Assembly: GCF_027943255.1 (NCBI RefSeq)
Contig: NC_072892.1
Span: forward strand, 123,335,792 to 123,399,791
Reading direction: 5' to 3'
From: Anastrepha obliqua
Taxonomy: Eukaryota; Arthropoda; Insecta; Diptera; Tephritidae
Length of the DNA: 64,000 nucleotides
Below, piece after piece: positions 12,290 through 23,865 of the stretch. The position numbers were made by a program, and so were the translations under genes. Numbering within the stretch: position 1 is the first letter of the stretch; each line of letters begins with the position of its first letter. The notes under the pieces were generated by a model, which searched no databases, had not been told where the DNA came from, and saw only the letters and a program-made list of their open reading frames with translations.

Positions 12290-12565
12290 TTTGGAGTCGA
12301 TGAATAAAAATACATAAAAGCGAATACGCTGGCTTAGATACGTAGAAAGAAGGCCAGAACAAAGACCACCAAAATGAGCCTTCAAGAAACAAACGTATGG
12401 GGAGCGAACTAAGGGCAGACCTAAGAAAAGATGGGTAGATGCAGTTATCGACGATCTTAAAGAGATGAACGTGAAAAACTGGTGACGCTTAGTAGCGGAT
12501 CGAGAAAAAGGAAGGAAGATAGTTGCGGCGGAAACAGTGGTCCATCCAGGACTGTCATGCTAAGA
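12290..12565 (+). pseudogene. RTE-like retrotransposon 3' terminal fragment
   Basis: In the plus strand the segment encodes RRPEQRPPKWAF, GRPKKRWVDAVIDDLKEMNV and VADREKGRKIVAAE. This is the pattern behind the RT in RTE-like elements (a GRPKKRW motif, then a DR-W/K-x-V tail). The RT itself is missing and an in-frame stop replaces the expected residue after NW. Related fragments occur at 17335-17680, 20862-22466, 25105-25275 and 37743-38385. Confidence 0.7.
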
Positions 12566-12887
12566 GAGATTATTTAAAGTTGGATTTCGAAAATGCCAAA
12601 TGGCGGCTCCAATATGGTGGGCAATTGGCTTGCAACTTTTTATCCTTGGATTTTTAGTCTCGCTGATCACGAATTTTAGTTTAGAGTTTAAAGAAAACTG
12701 GAAATTCAATATCAAGGTGTGGGTGATAATTTTTTCTCTTCTATTGTAAAATGAAATTTTCTGCTAAGGGATTTTGAAACTAGCACTTAACTATTATTCA
12801 TTTCGAGTATCCGTGGAAACCATGGGCTTATCCCTTAGCAACCGATCAATGTACAACCTCGCTTAGTCCAAAGCAGAGCCTGCTGAA

Positions 12888-13115
12888 CCTGTTCACGGAT
12901 GGCTTGAAATTGGAAGGAAGAATTGGCTGAGAAGTATTCCGTAAGAATATCACCATCAAACTCAAGATAAAGTTAGCGGACCACTGAAGTGTGTTCCAAA
13001 AAGAGATAATCGCCATCCAAGAATCAGGGAATTGGCTGCTCACTTGTGTAATAACTGTCACGAAAGTAAATGTCCACTCCGATAGCCATGCAACAAAGTG
13101 GGATTTCTTAAGCCA
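12888..13115 (+). pseudogene. RNase H domain fragment of a retroelement
   Basis: Reading from 12888 gives LFTDGLKLEGRIG, then KIKLADHCSVFQKEIIAIQE and VNVHSDSHATKW. These match the RNase H order with the first Asp in TDG, the Glu in FQKEI and the second Asp in SDSHA. A stop interrupts it after RIG. The fragment is not continuous with the R1-type piece that follows and may come from a separate insertion. Confidence 0.6.
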
Positions 13116-13199
13116 CTGACTAACGAAGAAAACTATAAAGATTACAGAGAATGAAATGGAAGATTCGTTGGTTGGCGATAGATGAATTCGTTGTAAGAA

Positions 13200-14640
13200 T
13201 GGGAATGGAGTTGCGTGTAATGATGCAGCTGGTAGAGGCCAACTATGGCTCTCTGCAACGGGGCTGAAGTTGGCAGTACAAAAAACAGAAGCGGTCCTCG
13301 TAACTGCGCGTAGGAAAAAAGAGTTCATGAAATTGCGGATGAAATACGGTTGGAAGAGACTATAAAGTAATGATTGATGCACGGCTCTGCTTTAGCAACT
13401 GTGGGTTCCAAAGCAACGGCAGTCAACGGTGCCTTTACAAGAATTTTTCCAAACATAGGCGGGACCGCAAGGCGTCAGGAGGCACCTCCTGGTTAGGGTG
13501 GTGGATTCAGTCATCTTATATGCTGTTCCTATGTGTTTAGGAGCTAAGCCATCGAATGTTAGACCCGTAACGCAAGTGCACCGACGAAATGCACTAAGAG
13601 TCGCGTGCGCTTACAGGACCGCGGTTTGCGTCATCGCTGGAAAGCTCCCAATAGATATGCTTGTGCATGAAATGGGACAACTTTATGACAGACAAGGAGT
13701 AAAGCCAACAACTGAACCGACAGCTGTAGAAAGTCTGCATTCGTTAGAAAAGTGGCAAAGAAGATGGGACTCATTTGTTAACGGGCGTCCGACCTATAGA
13801 TTTATCCCCATAATTAGCCAATGGGTGACCAGAAGACACGGAGACGTAGACAACTATTTAACCCAAATATTGAGCGCTCACGTATGTTTGCTGGAGTACC
13901 ACCATCGTTTTCACATGGAGGACACCCCGTTTTGTCCAAGTTGCAGCAATGCAATAAAAAGTGCGGAGCACGTGTTCTTCTTCTGTGATCGTTTCAACGA
14001 AGAACGGGAAACGCTTGAGCTAGTCTTGGGTGAAGAGCTGAGCCCAGTCAGCTTAATCAATAACATGTGTGCATCACATGACTGTTGGAACGCAGTTAAA
14101 AGTTTTGCAAAGAGGATAATGCTGCACCTGCAACGCGCGGAGTGGCAGCGCATAACGCAGAGAAAAACAAATCAGACCTCGATAGGAGGTGGACTGTCTA
14201 CGAGCTGACGACACATCACAGACGCTTGACTCATGTGCTCAGGACGACATAAAATTGCATAATATTATCGCAATATTTTTTTTGCTGCAGATGCAAAAGA
14301 AACCTCGATAGTGTATAACATCCACACGCCCATGTGAGCGGAACCTGAGAGCCTGGCACACATACCAATTGTATGACGGCACAGAGATATTAGAAGACGA
14401 GCCTATAGCATGAAGCTGGCTACGAATATGGAGGACCTAGACGTGGGTGAATAGTATTAGTCCATTTAATGGACACCGTTCTGGGCCTTCCCGAAGTAAT
14501 GCAAAGTATGATAGTTCCCGGAAGGGAGTCTCCCCAGAAGAGGACGAGGGATTGTTTTAGTGGCTACACCATTAGACGCAGTAGACGACGGTCGCTGTAA
14601 GAGCGAAGGCATTTTGAACCTTACCTCACCCACCAAAAAA
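13200..14640 (+). pseudogene. R1-clade non-LTR retrotransposon, 3' half
   Basis: From about 13255 the frame reads LKLAVQKTEAVLVTARRKKE (the region after the YADD box). It continues through a degraded KVMIDARLCF stretch and then into an open frame of 236 codons at 13498-14208. This begins VDSVILYAVPMC and includes the R1-type ALRVACAYRTAVCVIAGKLP region, followed by a zinc-binding FCPSCSNAIKSAEHVFFFC. After the stop a ~430-bp 3' UTR ends near an A run at 14632-14640. The RT catalytic region and endonuclease are missing. The long open C-terminal frame shows this is one of the younger relics here. Confidence 0.8.
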
Positions 14641-15533
14641 ATTGCGTTAAGTTGGTTTCAATACAATTTACTCTCTATCGGATAATCCTGATAAAAACAA
14701 CATTCGATTCCACTAAATTATGCTAAATTCAGTACCGAGTCATGTAGTAATGAAAAAATATATAAAAATACAACATTTAATAAAATCTGCAAGACTTTTC
14801 AACGAGCGCTTTTTACAACACCCTAACTTTTTATATGCGTTCGCAATTTATATTCTTGTTTTGTTTAAATTCCTTTTCTTTGTATTACCTTCTAGATGCC
14901 GCTTTTCACTCACCTAGCATCAAAGCAATCAAGTTGCGCTAATCTCTAAGGTTGAACTTTAACTTATTTGCTTATTTCATAGTCGCAAGTAAATCCAAGT
15001 GCATAGATGGTGTGAGTTCCGCTTATCAGTACACCTGTTTTCTAGAAACAACCTGAAAACTTGCTAAACAGAACTACTAAATGATGGTTTAATAATAACT
15101 AATTGATTTCAGTGAAAATATACACACATACATTTGCATCGAAATATTTGCCATAGAGGCAAAAGTTTTAATTAATTGATGGATTAGTTAGACGAGTTGG
15201 CGATTAGCTTATTCCACAATCGAGTAGCTGTTATGTATGCGTTTGGGCACGTAGCTGATAAGACGTTTGACGTGCCGCAGGTCCGTGCACAAATGTCGAG
15301 CCATTGGCTTAGACTACTTGGGTTTGAATAAAAATAATTTGTATTTGAATACAAAGTTGTTGAGAATAATAATGAGAATGGAGAAGGTGTAATGTTATTT
15401 TTAAATTTGAATTACATCAGCAGGTGATTATTTTAGTTTGTTAAGGCACTTAAGTATGGATTGGTTTAATAAAATTGAACTTGGAGTCTGTGGGAAAAGA
15501 GGTGGAAAATGTTTTTAGGGGGGCTTGTAGGTA
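14641..15533. other. No recognisable gene
   Basis: AT-rich non-coding DNA; no motif in the small open frame at 14720-14917. Confidence 0.45.
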
Positions 15534-15535
15534 TA

Positions 15536-16055
15536 CCCTATGATCAAAAAGTACCCAGAAGATGCTGTTTTCTTCGGTTGCGAAGGTGTAGTGCACAATA
15601 AATAATATTATTTATCCATTTTGAAGGGTTTGAGAGATGCTGTACGTCGCAAACGGCCGGAAATGTGGGCTAACAATTCTTGGATTTTGCTTGATGATAG
15701 CGCGCCATCGCACCGAGCCTAAATGGTGCTGGATTATTTGATCAAACACCAAGTAAATACCATCGTGCAAGCATCGCATTCACCTGAAATGGCCCCGTGC
15801 GACTTCTTTTTGAAGAAATTTCAGTCGATAGTGGGAGGAGTTTCAGTCGATAGAGGAGATCAAAGAGAATGCGACGAAGGAGCTGAAGGTTATCCCTTCG
15901 TCGGCCTACCAGAGGTGCATGGAGGACTGGGTTTCACGTTGGCACATGAGTGTTGCTTCAGACGGGTCATATTTGAAGGAGATAAAATAAACTTGCCTGA
16001 AATTTAACTCTGTTTTGTTTTATTTAAACATTCCCGGTACTTTCTGATCATAGGG
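15536..16055 (+). mobile_element. Internally deleted mariner with intact ends
   Basis: A 520-bp element is flanked by the TA target dinucleotide (15534-15535 and 16056-16057). Its terminal repeats are CCCTATGATCAAAAAGTACC and, reversed, CCCTATGATCAGAAAGTACC. It keeps the 3' part of a transposase gene: RRKRPEMWANNSWILL with the second catalytic Asp (DD before SAPSHRA), then VNTIVQASHSPEMAPCDFF with the third Asp. I counted 34 residues between them, the mariner DD34D signature. Everything before VFFGCEGVVH is gone, and a stop follows SHRA. A sibling copy is at 56052-56476. Confidence 0.85.
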
Positions 16056-16096
16056 TATATTGTACAAGTAAATGCAGTGCATTAAATAACTATAGC

Positions 16097-16349
16097 ACAG
16101 GGACTTATTGAAAAGTTTGGACAATTTATTTTCATCTTATTTAATTTTAATAATTTTTTTTATGAAACTATATTTAGTACTTCCACAAAAAACACATAAA
16201 TCAAAGAGTCCTATTTTGAACAAATTAAAAAAAAAAACACAAATTATCATCAATAGTTTAAACTTTTTAACCAGAAATTTAATGGGTTTCTATATAAAAA
16301 AGTCACCAACAATGCTCCAGAACGAGGGCGGTTCGATAAGTAACCGTGT
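16097..16349. repeat. Possible short inverted-repeat element
   Basis: The left edge reads CAGGGACTTATTGAA and the right edge, reverse-complemented, reads CACGGTTACTTATCGAA, an imperfect inverted repeat about 250 bp apart. The interior is AT-rich and non-coding. This would fit a MITE, but the repeat is short and no target duplication is clear. Confidence 0.3.
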
Positions 16350-16634
16350 TTGATGGCAGAGGGCGTTCCTGAAGGAAGTTGGTGTTATCATCGTGTGCTG
16401 CCATCTATTAAACGAAGCAAAGCAAATCTCAGACTGAATGATAGGTTAGTTTGGATTTGGCAGCTATTCGAATAATACGTGTTCCGCGACTTTCGCTAAG
16501 ATGGAAAAAGGGCAGTATCAGAAACAGGTGCCTCTTTCCAAGGTTCAATATAGCAAAGTCCTAACATGTCGGGACATCAACCTGGAATAAAAAATTCGCT
16601 ACATAAAATATTGTGAATGGTTAGTTCTGCTATA

Positions 16635-17315
16635 GGGTGGGCCATATAAAATTTGCTTTTTGAATCGGCTATAAAAAAAACTAATCAATATTTTTTCAAA
16701 CTTTTTTTTTATTTTGAAGACTGAACATTGCCATTTACGAATAAAAAATAGTATCTTTCAAATGACTGCCACGACTGGCTTTACAGTAGGCCATTGGATC
16801 AACCCAATTTTTAAGAAAATTTTCGATTGTTTTAAAGCACCAATCGTCTCTGGATGGTTCGCATAGCATTTGTCCTTAACGACTCCCCACAAAAAATAGT
16901 CCAAGGGCTTAAATCACAGCTCTGAGGCGGCCAATTGATATCGGAATTTCGGCTGATTATTCGGTTTTCAAAAACGGTAACCAAAAGTTCGAGTGTAATT
17001 TTGGCAGTGGGACAAGTTGCACCGTCTTGTTGAAACCAAATGTCGTCCATGTCATCCTCTTCAATTTTTGGAAACAAAAACTCGTTGAGCATGTCACGGT
17101 AACGCTCGCCATTTACTGTAACCGCGGAAGAAGAAGAAGACTCACCACTTTGGAAATAGGTTTTCAATATTTCCCAATTTTGTTCAAGCGTATAGCGTCC
17201 CATTTCGTAAATGTCAAACCTTTAAGTAAATTATGAACACATTTGACATGTCATTTGTGCTACCATTCTCAAAAAAATAGGTGGTTCAAAAAGCAAACGC
17301 TATATGGCCCACCCG
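16635..17315 (-). mobile_element. Internally deleted DD41D mariner/Tc1-type element
   Basis: The ends read GGGTGGGCCATATAAAATTT and, on the other strand, GGGTGGGCCATATAGCG, next to TA dinucleotides. The minus-strand frame 16832-17203 starts MGRYTLEQNWEILKTYF, the transposase N-terminus. It then skips to AVTVNGERYRDMLNEFLFP and IWFQQDGATCPTA with the second catalytic Asp, followed by DINWPPQSCDLSP. The third Asp, expected in PLD, is not present (PWT). In the sister copy at 46115-47120 the spacing is 41 residues, so this belongs to the DD41D group. Confidence 0.8.
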
Positions 17316-17334
17316 TATATGGCATGGAAATATG

Positions 17335-17680
17335 AGCCATAAAATTCTCAGACTTGAGCAGAATGAAAGGATTCGAAATGTTGTTTCTCCAGAGAGCACT
17401 TAAAATACTCTGGATCGAACATGTTTCTAATGTAGGAGTGCTGCGAAGAGCATCGTACCTGAGCCATATTCTGCGAAATCCGAAATATTAACTGCTGCAA
17501 CTCATATTGCAGGGCAAGTTCAAAGGAAGAAGAGGTAATGGGCGTAAGCATTTTTCTTGGTTGAAAAACATAAGGCAGCGGACGGGTATACAAGGTGTGG
17601 GTCACCGCTCGGAAGCAGCTAAAGACCACGAGTTATCATATTTTCGAATGTATGTAGTTCAAAATTCGTATTGATAAACA
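17335..17680 (+). pseudogene. RTE-like retrotransposon 3' fragment
   Basis: Plus-strand translation gives MKGFEMLFLQRALKILW, then YLSHILRNPKY, LLQLILQGKFKGRRGNGRK and SWLKNIRQRTGIQGVG. These match, in order, the conserved region behind the RT seen also at 20862-22466. A stop sits inside NPKY*LL. Only the last ~110 codons survive. Confidence 0.75.
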
Positions 17681-18557
17681 AATGTTTAAAATTAAAAATT
17701 AAATTTTGGAACTTTATAAAATTTTTTTGTATATTGTATTCACGATGGAGAGAAAAATAACTTGGCGCTTATCGTGGTACTGGTACTTTGCTTCTAGCGC
17801 ATTTGACAATATTAGCTGACGTCACACTGGTGCGATTGGTGATCAGTGTGACCAGAAGTGGTAATCTGACTTGATGTAGCATATTTTGTGTTCTCTAGCC
17901 AGGGAGTTTTAGTTCTTTCTTCATGACATTTTTCCAGCCTTTTTTAATTAAAATGTGATTTTTATAATTATGTGAAATGTAAATGTTTTAAAACCTAGCT
18001 CAATAATTCCCTCAGTTCTATTTAGCTTTGCTTTTAAGTTATGATCTGGTCACATTGTCAGCGATTGCGATTATTGTTGTTGTTGGTTATTATTCGTGTG
18101 TTATTTGTGTGTGACATTTTTTCTCTTTATCTACATTTTTTTCCAAGTTGGTTCTTCTTCTCCTTCGAGCAATCAAATCTCTCCCTCGCAACTGCAGTGT
18201 TGCCTAGTTTTGGATACAGAAAAGCACTAAGTTATTATTACTAAGCACAGTTATTATTGAATTACTTAAAGTACCCTGTAAGCGTGACAATTTGCCTTCG
18301 CTGTGTTCGCTTTTTAAATAAATGTGCTGTTGTTATGTATAAGTAAAATAGACTCTACCGAAAAACCGAGTCTTAAAAATCCAAGTTCAGTATTAACTAA
18401 ATTTAAAAGCCTTTTAAAATATATAAAAAGGTTTTAATTGTTAAGAAGACTTGAGAGAAGAAGATCCAATATTCTTGCATAACCGCCAAAGGAGAAAAAA
18501 ATTACACTTTTTACTTTTTAAACAAGTTTTAAAAATTTTATTGAATCAACAAATGTT

Positions 18558-18660
18558 CCGCCGTGTCCGAGTGATCAAAATTAAAAAAAAAATTGTTCTA
18601 ATAGCGATTGCTACTCGGCAGGCAATGGCAAACCTCCGAGTATATTTGTGCCATGGCGCG
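18558..18660 (+). mobile_element. tRNA-derived SINE, diverged fragment
   Basis: The segment has a CCGCCGTGTCCGAGTG head remnant followed by TTCTAATAGCG and CGGCAGGCAATGGCAAACC, the body motif of the window's SINE family. The 3' half is missing and an A-rich run replaces part of the head. Confidence 0.6.
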
Positions 18661-20271
18661 GAAAAGGTTGAGACATCTCGGCCAACTGCAGCCAGAAGAA
18701 CCTCCAACCCCCTGAGTTTAATAAAGGAAATGGGTCTGGGTCAATACCACATTATTGTGATGAGATGAGGGCACAAAAGACCATGAGGGAAAAATGTAAG
18801 CCTCAAAGTAAAGCCATACCTCTTCAATCAGACGTTGCGCTCCTTGGGAGCTGTTGAGCACGAGCTTGAATGAAGTTTTTCGGCAAATGAAAGGGCTTCT
18901 GTGTAGTTTTTACCACCTTTGAAAGGCAGATGATTGCTGTATGACTTAGGGCATAAATGCGCGCTAAGGTCTACCCGCCGTAACAATTGGGTTAGCCATT
19001 TCGGATACTACATAGGTGGAAGAAATATATAAACTAATTAGAGTTTCAAAATCACACACATATTTATTTTACAATTAGTTATTTGTTATTTGCGTAAATA
19101 TCTATTTTCCTTTCAATGGCAAACTATCATGGAACTGAACTCTTCTACCACTAATTATCCATTTAATGGAGTTTAATAATAAAAATGCAGTATTTGTGCG
19201 TTAAAGATGACAATCCATTTTGTTGTTGCCAAATTGAGCCGTTTTGTGGCTTTAGCCCGAAACAATTTGTTAATTTTGCGTTGAATTAAGATAAAATCTG
19301 TTTACATGAATGGGCTACAAGGCACCAAGAAGCAAAAATAACAATAAACACAACATTAAAAGTGCAAGGAGCATCTGCGCCCACATTGCCACTACTTGTT
19401 GTTGCTAATTTGTTGTGCTGTTAACTGTTTTATTGCCTCTTCTGTGTCTGATAATTCTCTTCCCATCTTTGTTATTGTCCTGTTTGCAGCTGTATGTGTG
19501 TGCATCTGTGTCGCCTCTTTCATATGCTTGTTTTTGTGGCAGCTGATATGAGGGCTGCTCTCACCACGCTTTTGTTGCTGTGCTCTTCTCGACGCCTACT
19601 ACGCTTCTATGGCAAAATTTGTGCTGCGCAGCTAACACAATTGTGATTGTGTTTGTTGTTGCTGCTCTTGTTGTTGGTGCTTGCTTATCGCCAGGCACTA
19701 GTTGTTGGCAATACACTTAATTGTTTAACAGCGCTTACGTTGCAGGCAGCAGGTCATGGCAACAAATTCAAAAAGAACAATAACACCAACAATACAACCA
19801 TTGCTGTGCCAATAAACCTTGGCGATTAGGGGAAAGCTCTGCAAGCTGTGCCAAGGCAAGCTGTGTACTATAATTGTGACTCGCAGTCGCAGTACGTAAC
19901 GAAGAGGCGAGCCTCGGCTTGTCTAGGTTTTAACTAATTTTTTCTTTCCCCTTCCACGCTCTTAACTATTCAATTTCTTGCCTTGAAATTGCCGCTTCTG
20001 CCAGTATTAATCTCATACTCTTGTTGTTGGTGTTGTTTTTGTGAAATCCTTTTAATAACAATTTGCAGCGCTCAGATTAAACGTTTTTAATCTGCCTGTT
20101 AATAATCAAGTTACCAAGTCACTTGAAGTAAGCGAATATTTTCTCTCGGCGCTCTGTTGATTGTTTAATGGATTACGCGCCCCTCATCTGACTTTTACAA
20201 TATACGGCGTCCGCATGCCGTTTGCGCGAAGCAACGAAAATGTACTCGCACAATGGAATAGGTAAAAATAC

Positions 20272-20290
20272 ACGCACACACACACACACC
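20272..20290 (+). repeat. CA dinucleotide run
   Basis: A short microsatellite, about nine CA units, in non-coding DNA. Confidence 0.8.
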
Positions 20291-20861
20291 CACACATAGA
20301 GCAACTGAGTGGATGAAGTAATTAATTGTGGATGGGTAAGAATTGAAAAGGCATTGAGTGGATTTAGGTAATTGAAGTTAAGTAAAAGCAAACAAAGTTG
20401 TTGGTAGATGTTAACTGAAGCAAGCAAAGGAGTTAAAGAAATCAAGGGCATGTAATGTAAAGAAAATCTATTTATAGGATATTTAAAGTGTTATGGAATT
20501 GAAAGGCTGTGAGTCAGACAATAACTACCGCAATATTGCAGCGCGGTGACTCAGTTTTCGCGTGTCAACAGTTCATATCGCCCTCTCATTTGGTTTTATT
20601 ATATTTTCTATACGTTGTCATCTGTAATCTGTCTATGAAATTTTTGACGATCTTTATTAACTCAATTTAACTCGATCCAAAAATCGATTTTTTTATTTTG
20701 TAACTTTTGTGCAGCGGAAAAAGTCTGCAATATGGGCTTAGTATTAACTCCCAAAAAACTAAATTCATGGGTGTTTCAAAAAACTCTTAACAAATCTTCA
20801 ATTCAAACATTTATGTATATGACAAGCCTATCCAAAGAGTACCCCAACTTAAGGACCTAGG

Positions 20862-22466
20862 ATGTTGGCTTAGCGAAAATGGACAAGGCACGAACACTAA
20901 AAGTTACGAGTATGAATAAATTAGAGGCATTTGAGATGTTTTGCTATCGGTGGATGATGAAAATATCGTGGGCAGACAAAGTTAGTAACGAAGAAGTCTT
21001 AACGAAACTTAGGAATGATATAGAACTGTTATTAGCAATAAAGCGCCGCAAATCGCATACGAGGTGTGTTCAAAAAGTATCGCGAATTTTGAATTTTCGC
21101 AGGTTACGTATATTCGAATTTCGATTTTTTTGTGGCGATATGCTGGTACTCATGTCTCTCACTCATGCCGACGAGTTCGGTCATTTTGAATGTTTAGTTA
21201 ATTGTTAACAGCTGCTTTGTTTGCACGTGTTTCGGCTCGTCTTCGATTTTTACCTATTCAAAAAGATGGATCAAAGAACCTATATCAAATTTTGTGTGAA
21301 AAACGAAATTAAGTGCGCGGATGCATTCCGAATGTTGACTGTGTCATACGGAGAAGCTACTTTGGACCAAAGCAACGTTTATCGGTGGTATCAAATGTTC
21401 TCAGAAAGCCGAGAAGATGTGAACGACGAAAAGAGTGCCTGATGCCCGAGCACTGCAACAACAGATGAAACAATTGATGAAGTGAAGAAAATGGTATTGG
21501 CCAATCGTCGAATCACCGTCAGAGAAGTTGCTGAGGGCCTTTCAATGATTTGGGAATGAGACGGGTCACCGCAAAATTCGTACCAAAACTGCTCAATTTC
21601 GACCAAAAGCAACATCGCATGAACATTTCTAATGAGATGTTGGACTCTGTCCGCCTTCGACCCAAATTTGCTCCAGAGGGTCATAACTGGTGACGAGTGG
21701 TAGGTTTATGGTTATGACGTGGAAACCAAAGCTCAATCATCTCAATGGAAGCTGCCGTCCGAGCCAAGACCGAGAAAAGCGCGCCAAGTTCGGTTGAATG
21801 TAAAAGTTTTGCTTACCGTTTTCTTCGGTTGCAGAGGCGTTGTGCATCATGAGTTCTTGCCATAGGGTAAAACAGTCAATAAGGAATATTACCTGCAAGT
21901 TATGTGCAATTTGCGCAAAGCAATCCGCCAGAAACGCCCGGATTTGTGGAAGAACAAAGATTGGCTCTTGCAACACGATAACGCCCCTGCTCATACATCG
22001 TTGCTTGTGCGCGAGTTTTTGGCCAAAACCAACACACTAGTGATGCCACAGCCATCGTATTCCCCACATCTGGCCCCGTGTGACAAGACAAAAAAAATGA
22101 TTTTTTGAAGTGCTTTGAAGATTGGAAAAAACGTGGGCACAAGTGCATAATATCTCATGGGTATTTCTTTGAAGGGGGAAAAATAGATATTATTGAATAA
22201 ATAAATAATTTTTGAAAAAACACAAAATTCGCGATACTTTTTGAACACATCTCGTATGTTGGTCATATTATGCGTGGTCCTAAATATGTGTTGTTGCAAC
22301 TGATTGTGCAAGATAAAATCGAAGGCAAACGAGGAATGGGAAGGACGCAAATGTCTTGGCTACGTAACGTAAGAGAGTGGGCAGAATTAAGGACCATTGG
22401 GCAGTTGGTTGAAGCGGCTCGAAGCAGAGACCATTACCATAATATTATGTCTAATATTTTATAGTT
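20862..22466 (+). pseudogene. RTE-like retrotransposon 3' part, split by a mariner
   Basis: The first piece (20879-21057) reads NKLEAFEMFCYRWMMKISW and ADKVSNEEVLTKL, the conserved domain behind the RT. The second piece (22257-22464) reads YVGHIMRGPKYVLLQLIVQ, KIEGKRGMGRTQMSWLRN and ends after SRDHYHNIMSNIL. These are consecutive parts of one protein, separated by the mariner at 21060-22254. Across the junction a one-base shift is needed, so there was an indel besides the insertion. The upstream RT is missing. Confidence 0.8.
21060..22254 (+). mobile_element. Complete-length mariner (DD34D), defective
   Basis: A 1195-bp element with terminal inverted repeats CGAGGTGTGTTCAAAAAGTA and, reversed, CGAGATGTGTTCAAAAAGTA, flanked by TA (21058-21059, 22255-22256). 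The transposase starts at 21265 (MDQRTYIKFCVKNEIKCAD, helix-turn-helix) and stops at 21440. In other frames follow VTGDEW with the first Asp, GYDVETKAQSSQWKLP, VFFGCRGVVHHEFLP, WLLQHDNAPAHTS with the second Asp and PSYSPHLAPCD with the third. I count 34 residues between the last two. The C-terminus is cut off by a deletion just after the third Asp. Nested inside an RTE-like element. Confidence 0.9.
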
Positions 22467-22589
22467 TTGTTAAATGTATAATAGAAGAAATAATTATTTA
22501 TCACATTTGTATTAAAATTAATTAACTATTTATTACTGTGATCGCTTACACTCTGTATTAAGAATTTGCAAATAAAGAAGAAGAACTTT

Positions 22590-23865
22590 TGTACGAATGT
22601 TTTATTCTTTAATTTGTTGTTAAATGATTTTCGAGTATTTTATTTCCGATCTGTCATTTCCAATTTTTATTTTTAAATTTTATGTCATATAACTTGCGCG
22701 TTTTCTATTTTCGATCTGGCATCTCTAACTTTTGTATGCATTTTTTCAGTAATTTGTTGTTAGATTATTTTCGGGTTTTTTATTTTCGATTTGGTATCTC
22801 TATCTTTTATATGAATTTTTTTTTTCATTGATTTCCTGTTAGATGATTTTCGGGTTATTTATTTTCGATCTGACATCTCTAACTTTTCCATGAAATTTTG
22901 TTTTCATTAATTTGTTGTTAAATGATTTTTGAGTTTTTTCTTTCTAATCTATCATATCTAACTTGCTTACTAACATTTTATCCATTCATTCGTTGTTAAA
23001 TGATTTTCGAGTATTTTATTTCCGATCTGAAATCGCTAACTTTTCTATGAAATTGTTTTCATAATTTGTTGTTAAATCATTTTTGGGTTCCGATTTGGCA
23101 TCTTTAAATTATATCTCAATATTTTATTCCTAAATTTGCAGCTAGGTGGTTTTCGAGGTTTTAATTTCCAATCTGGCATATCTAACTTGCATTCATTCGT
23201 TGTTACATAATTTTCGAATTTTTTATTTTCTATATGGCATCTCCAATTTTTATGCGAATATTTTGTTTTTTAATTTGCTGTCATATAATTTTCGCGATTT
23301 TTTATTTTCGATCTGGCATCTCTAACTTTTACATGCATTTTTTTCACAGATTTCCTGTTAGGTGGTTTTCGAGTTTTTTATATTCGATCTGGCATCTCCG
23401 ACTTTTAGCAAATATTTATTCTTTAATTTGTTGGGCATCTGGCATCTCTAACATTTATAGGAATGTTTTATTCTTTAATTTGTTGTTAGGTGATTTTCAA
23501 GTTTTTTATTTCCGATCTGGCATCTCTAATTTTTATGCGAATATTTTATTTTCTAATTTGCTGTCATATAATTTTCGCGTTTTTTATTTTTGATCTCTCA
23601 CTTTTATAATATAATTATAATTTTTTTATTTCATTAATGTGTTGTTAGATGATTTTCGAGTTTTTAATTTTCGAAATGGCATCTCTAACTTTTATAAGAA
23701 AATTTTACCCATTATTTTCTTTTTAGATGATTCTCAATTTTTTATTTTCTATATTTAATTATTTCCGACTTTTAGAGGATATTTTATTCCTAAATTTGTT
23801 GTTAGATGATTTTCGTCTTTTTATTTCCGATCTGGCATCTCTAACTTGCAAATAATTCTTATCAC
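22590..23865. repeat. AT-rich tandem array, ~78-bp unit
   Basis: About 16 diverged units are arranged head to tail. Each contains versions of TTCGATCTGGCATCTCTAAC, then TTTATTCTTTAATTTG, then TTGTTAGATGATTTTCGGG. Successive GATCTGGCATC positions (about 22713, 22788, 22867, 22947, 23024) are 75-80 bp apart. The open frame at 23234-23593 is just this array read in one frame. It starts about 120 bp after the RTE-like 3' end. Old minisatellite or satellite outlier. Confidence 0.85.

Larger units (their letters stand above)
17681..20861. other. Large stretch without a supportable gene
   Basis: About 3.2 kb with no recognisable coding sequence. It contains a SINE fragment (18558-18660), TTG/CTG-rich sequence around 19650-19700 and a CA run at 20272-20290. 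The region is less AT-rich and less repetitive than its neighbours around 19.3-20.4 kb, so it may be original host intergenic or intron sequence. Confidence 0.4.

Noticed and set aside
23234..23593. 119-residue open frame with hydrophobic repeats resembling a membrane protein
   Set aside because: It is the 78-bp AT-rich tandem array read in one frame.
22590..23865. CRISPR-like regular repeats
   Set aside because: Units are contiguous and diverged, with no unique spacers, and the DNA is eukaryotic.
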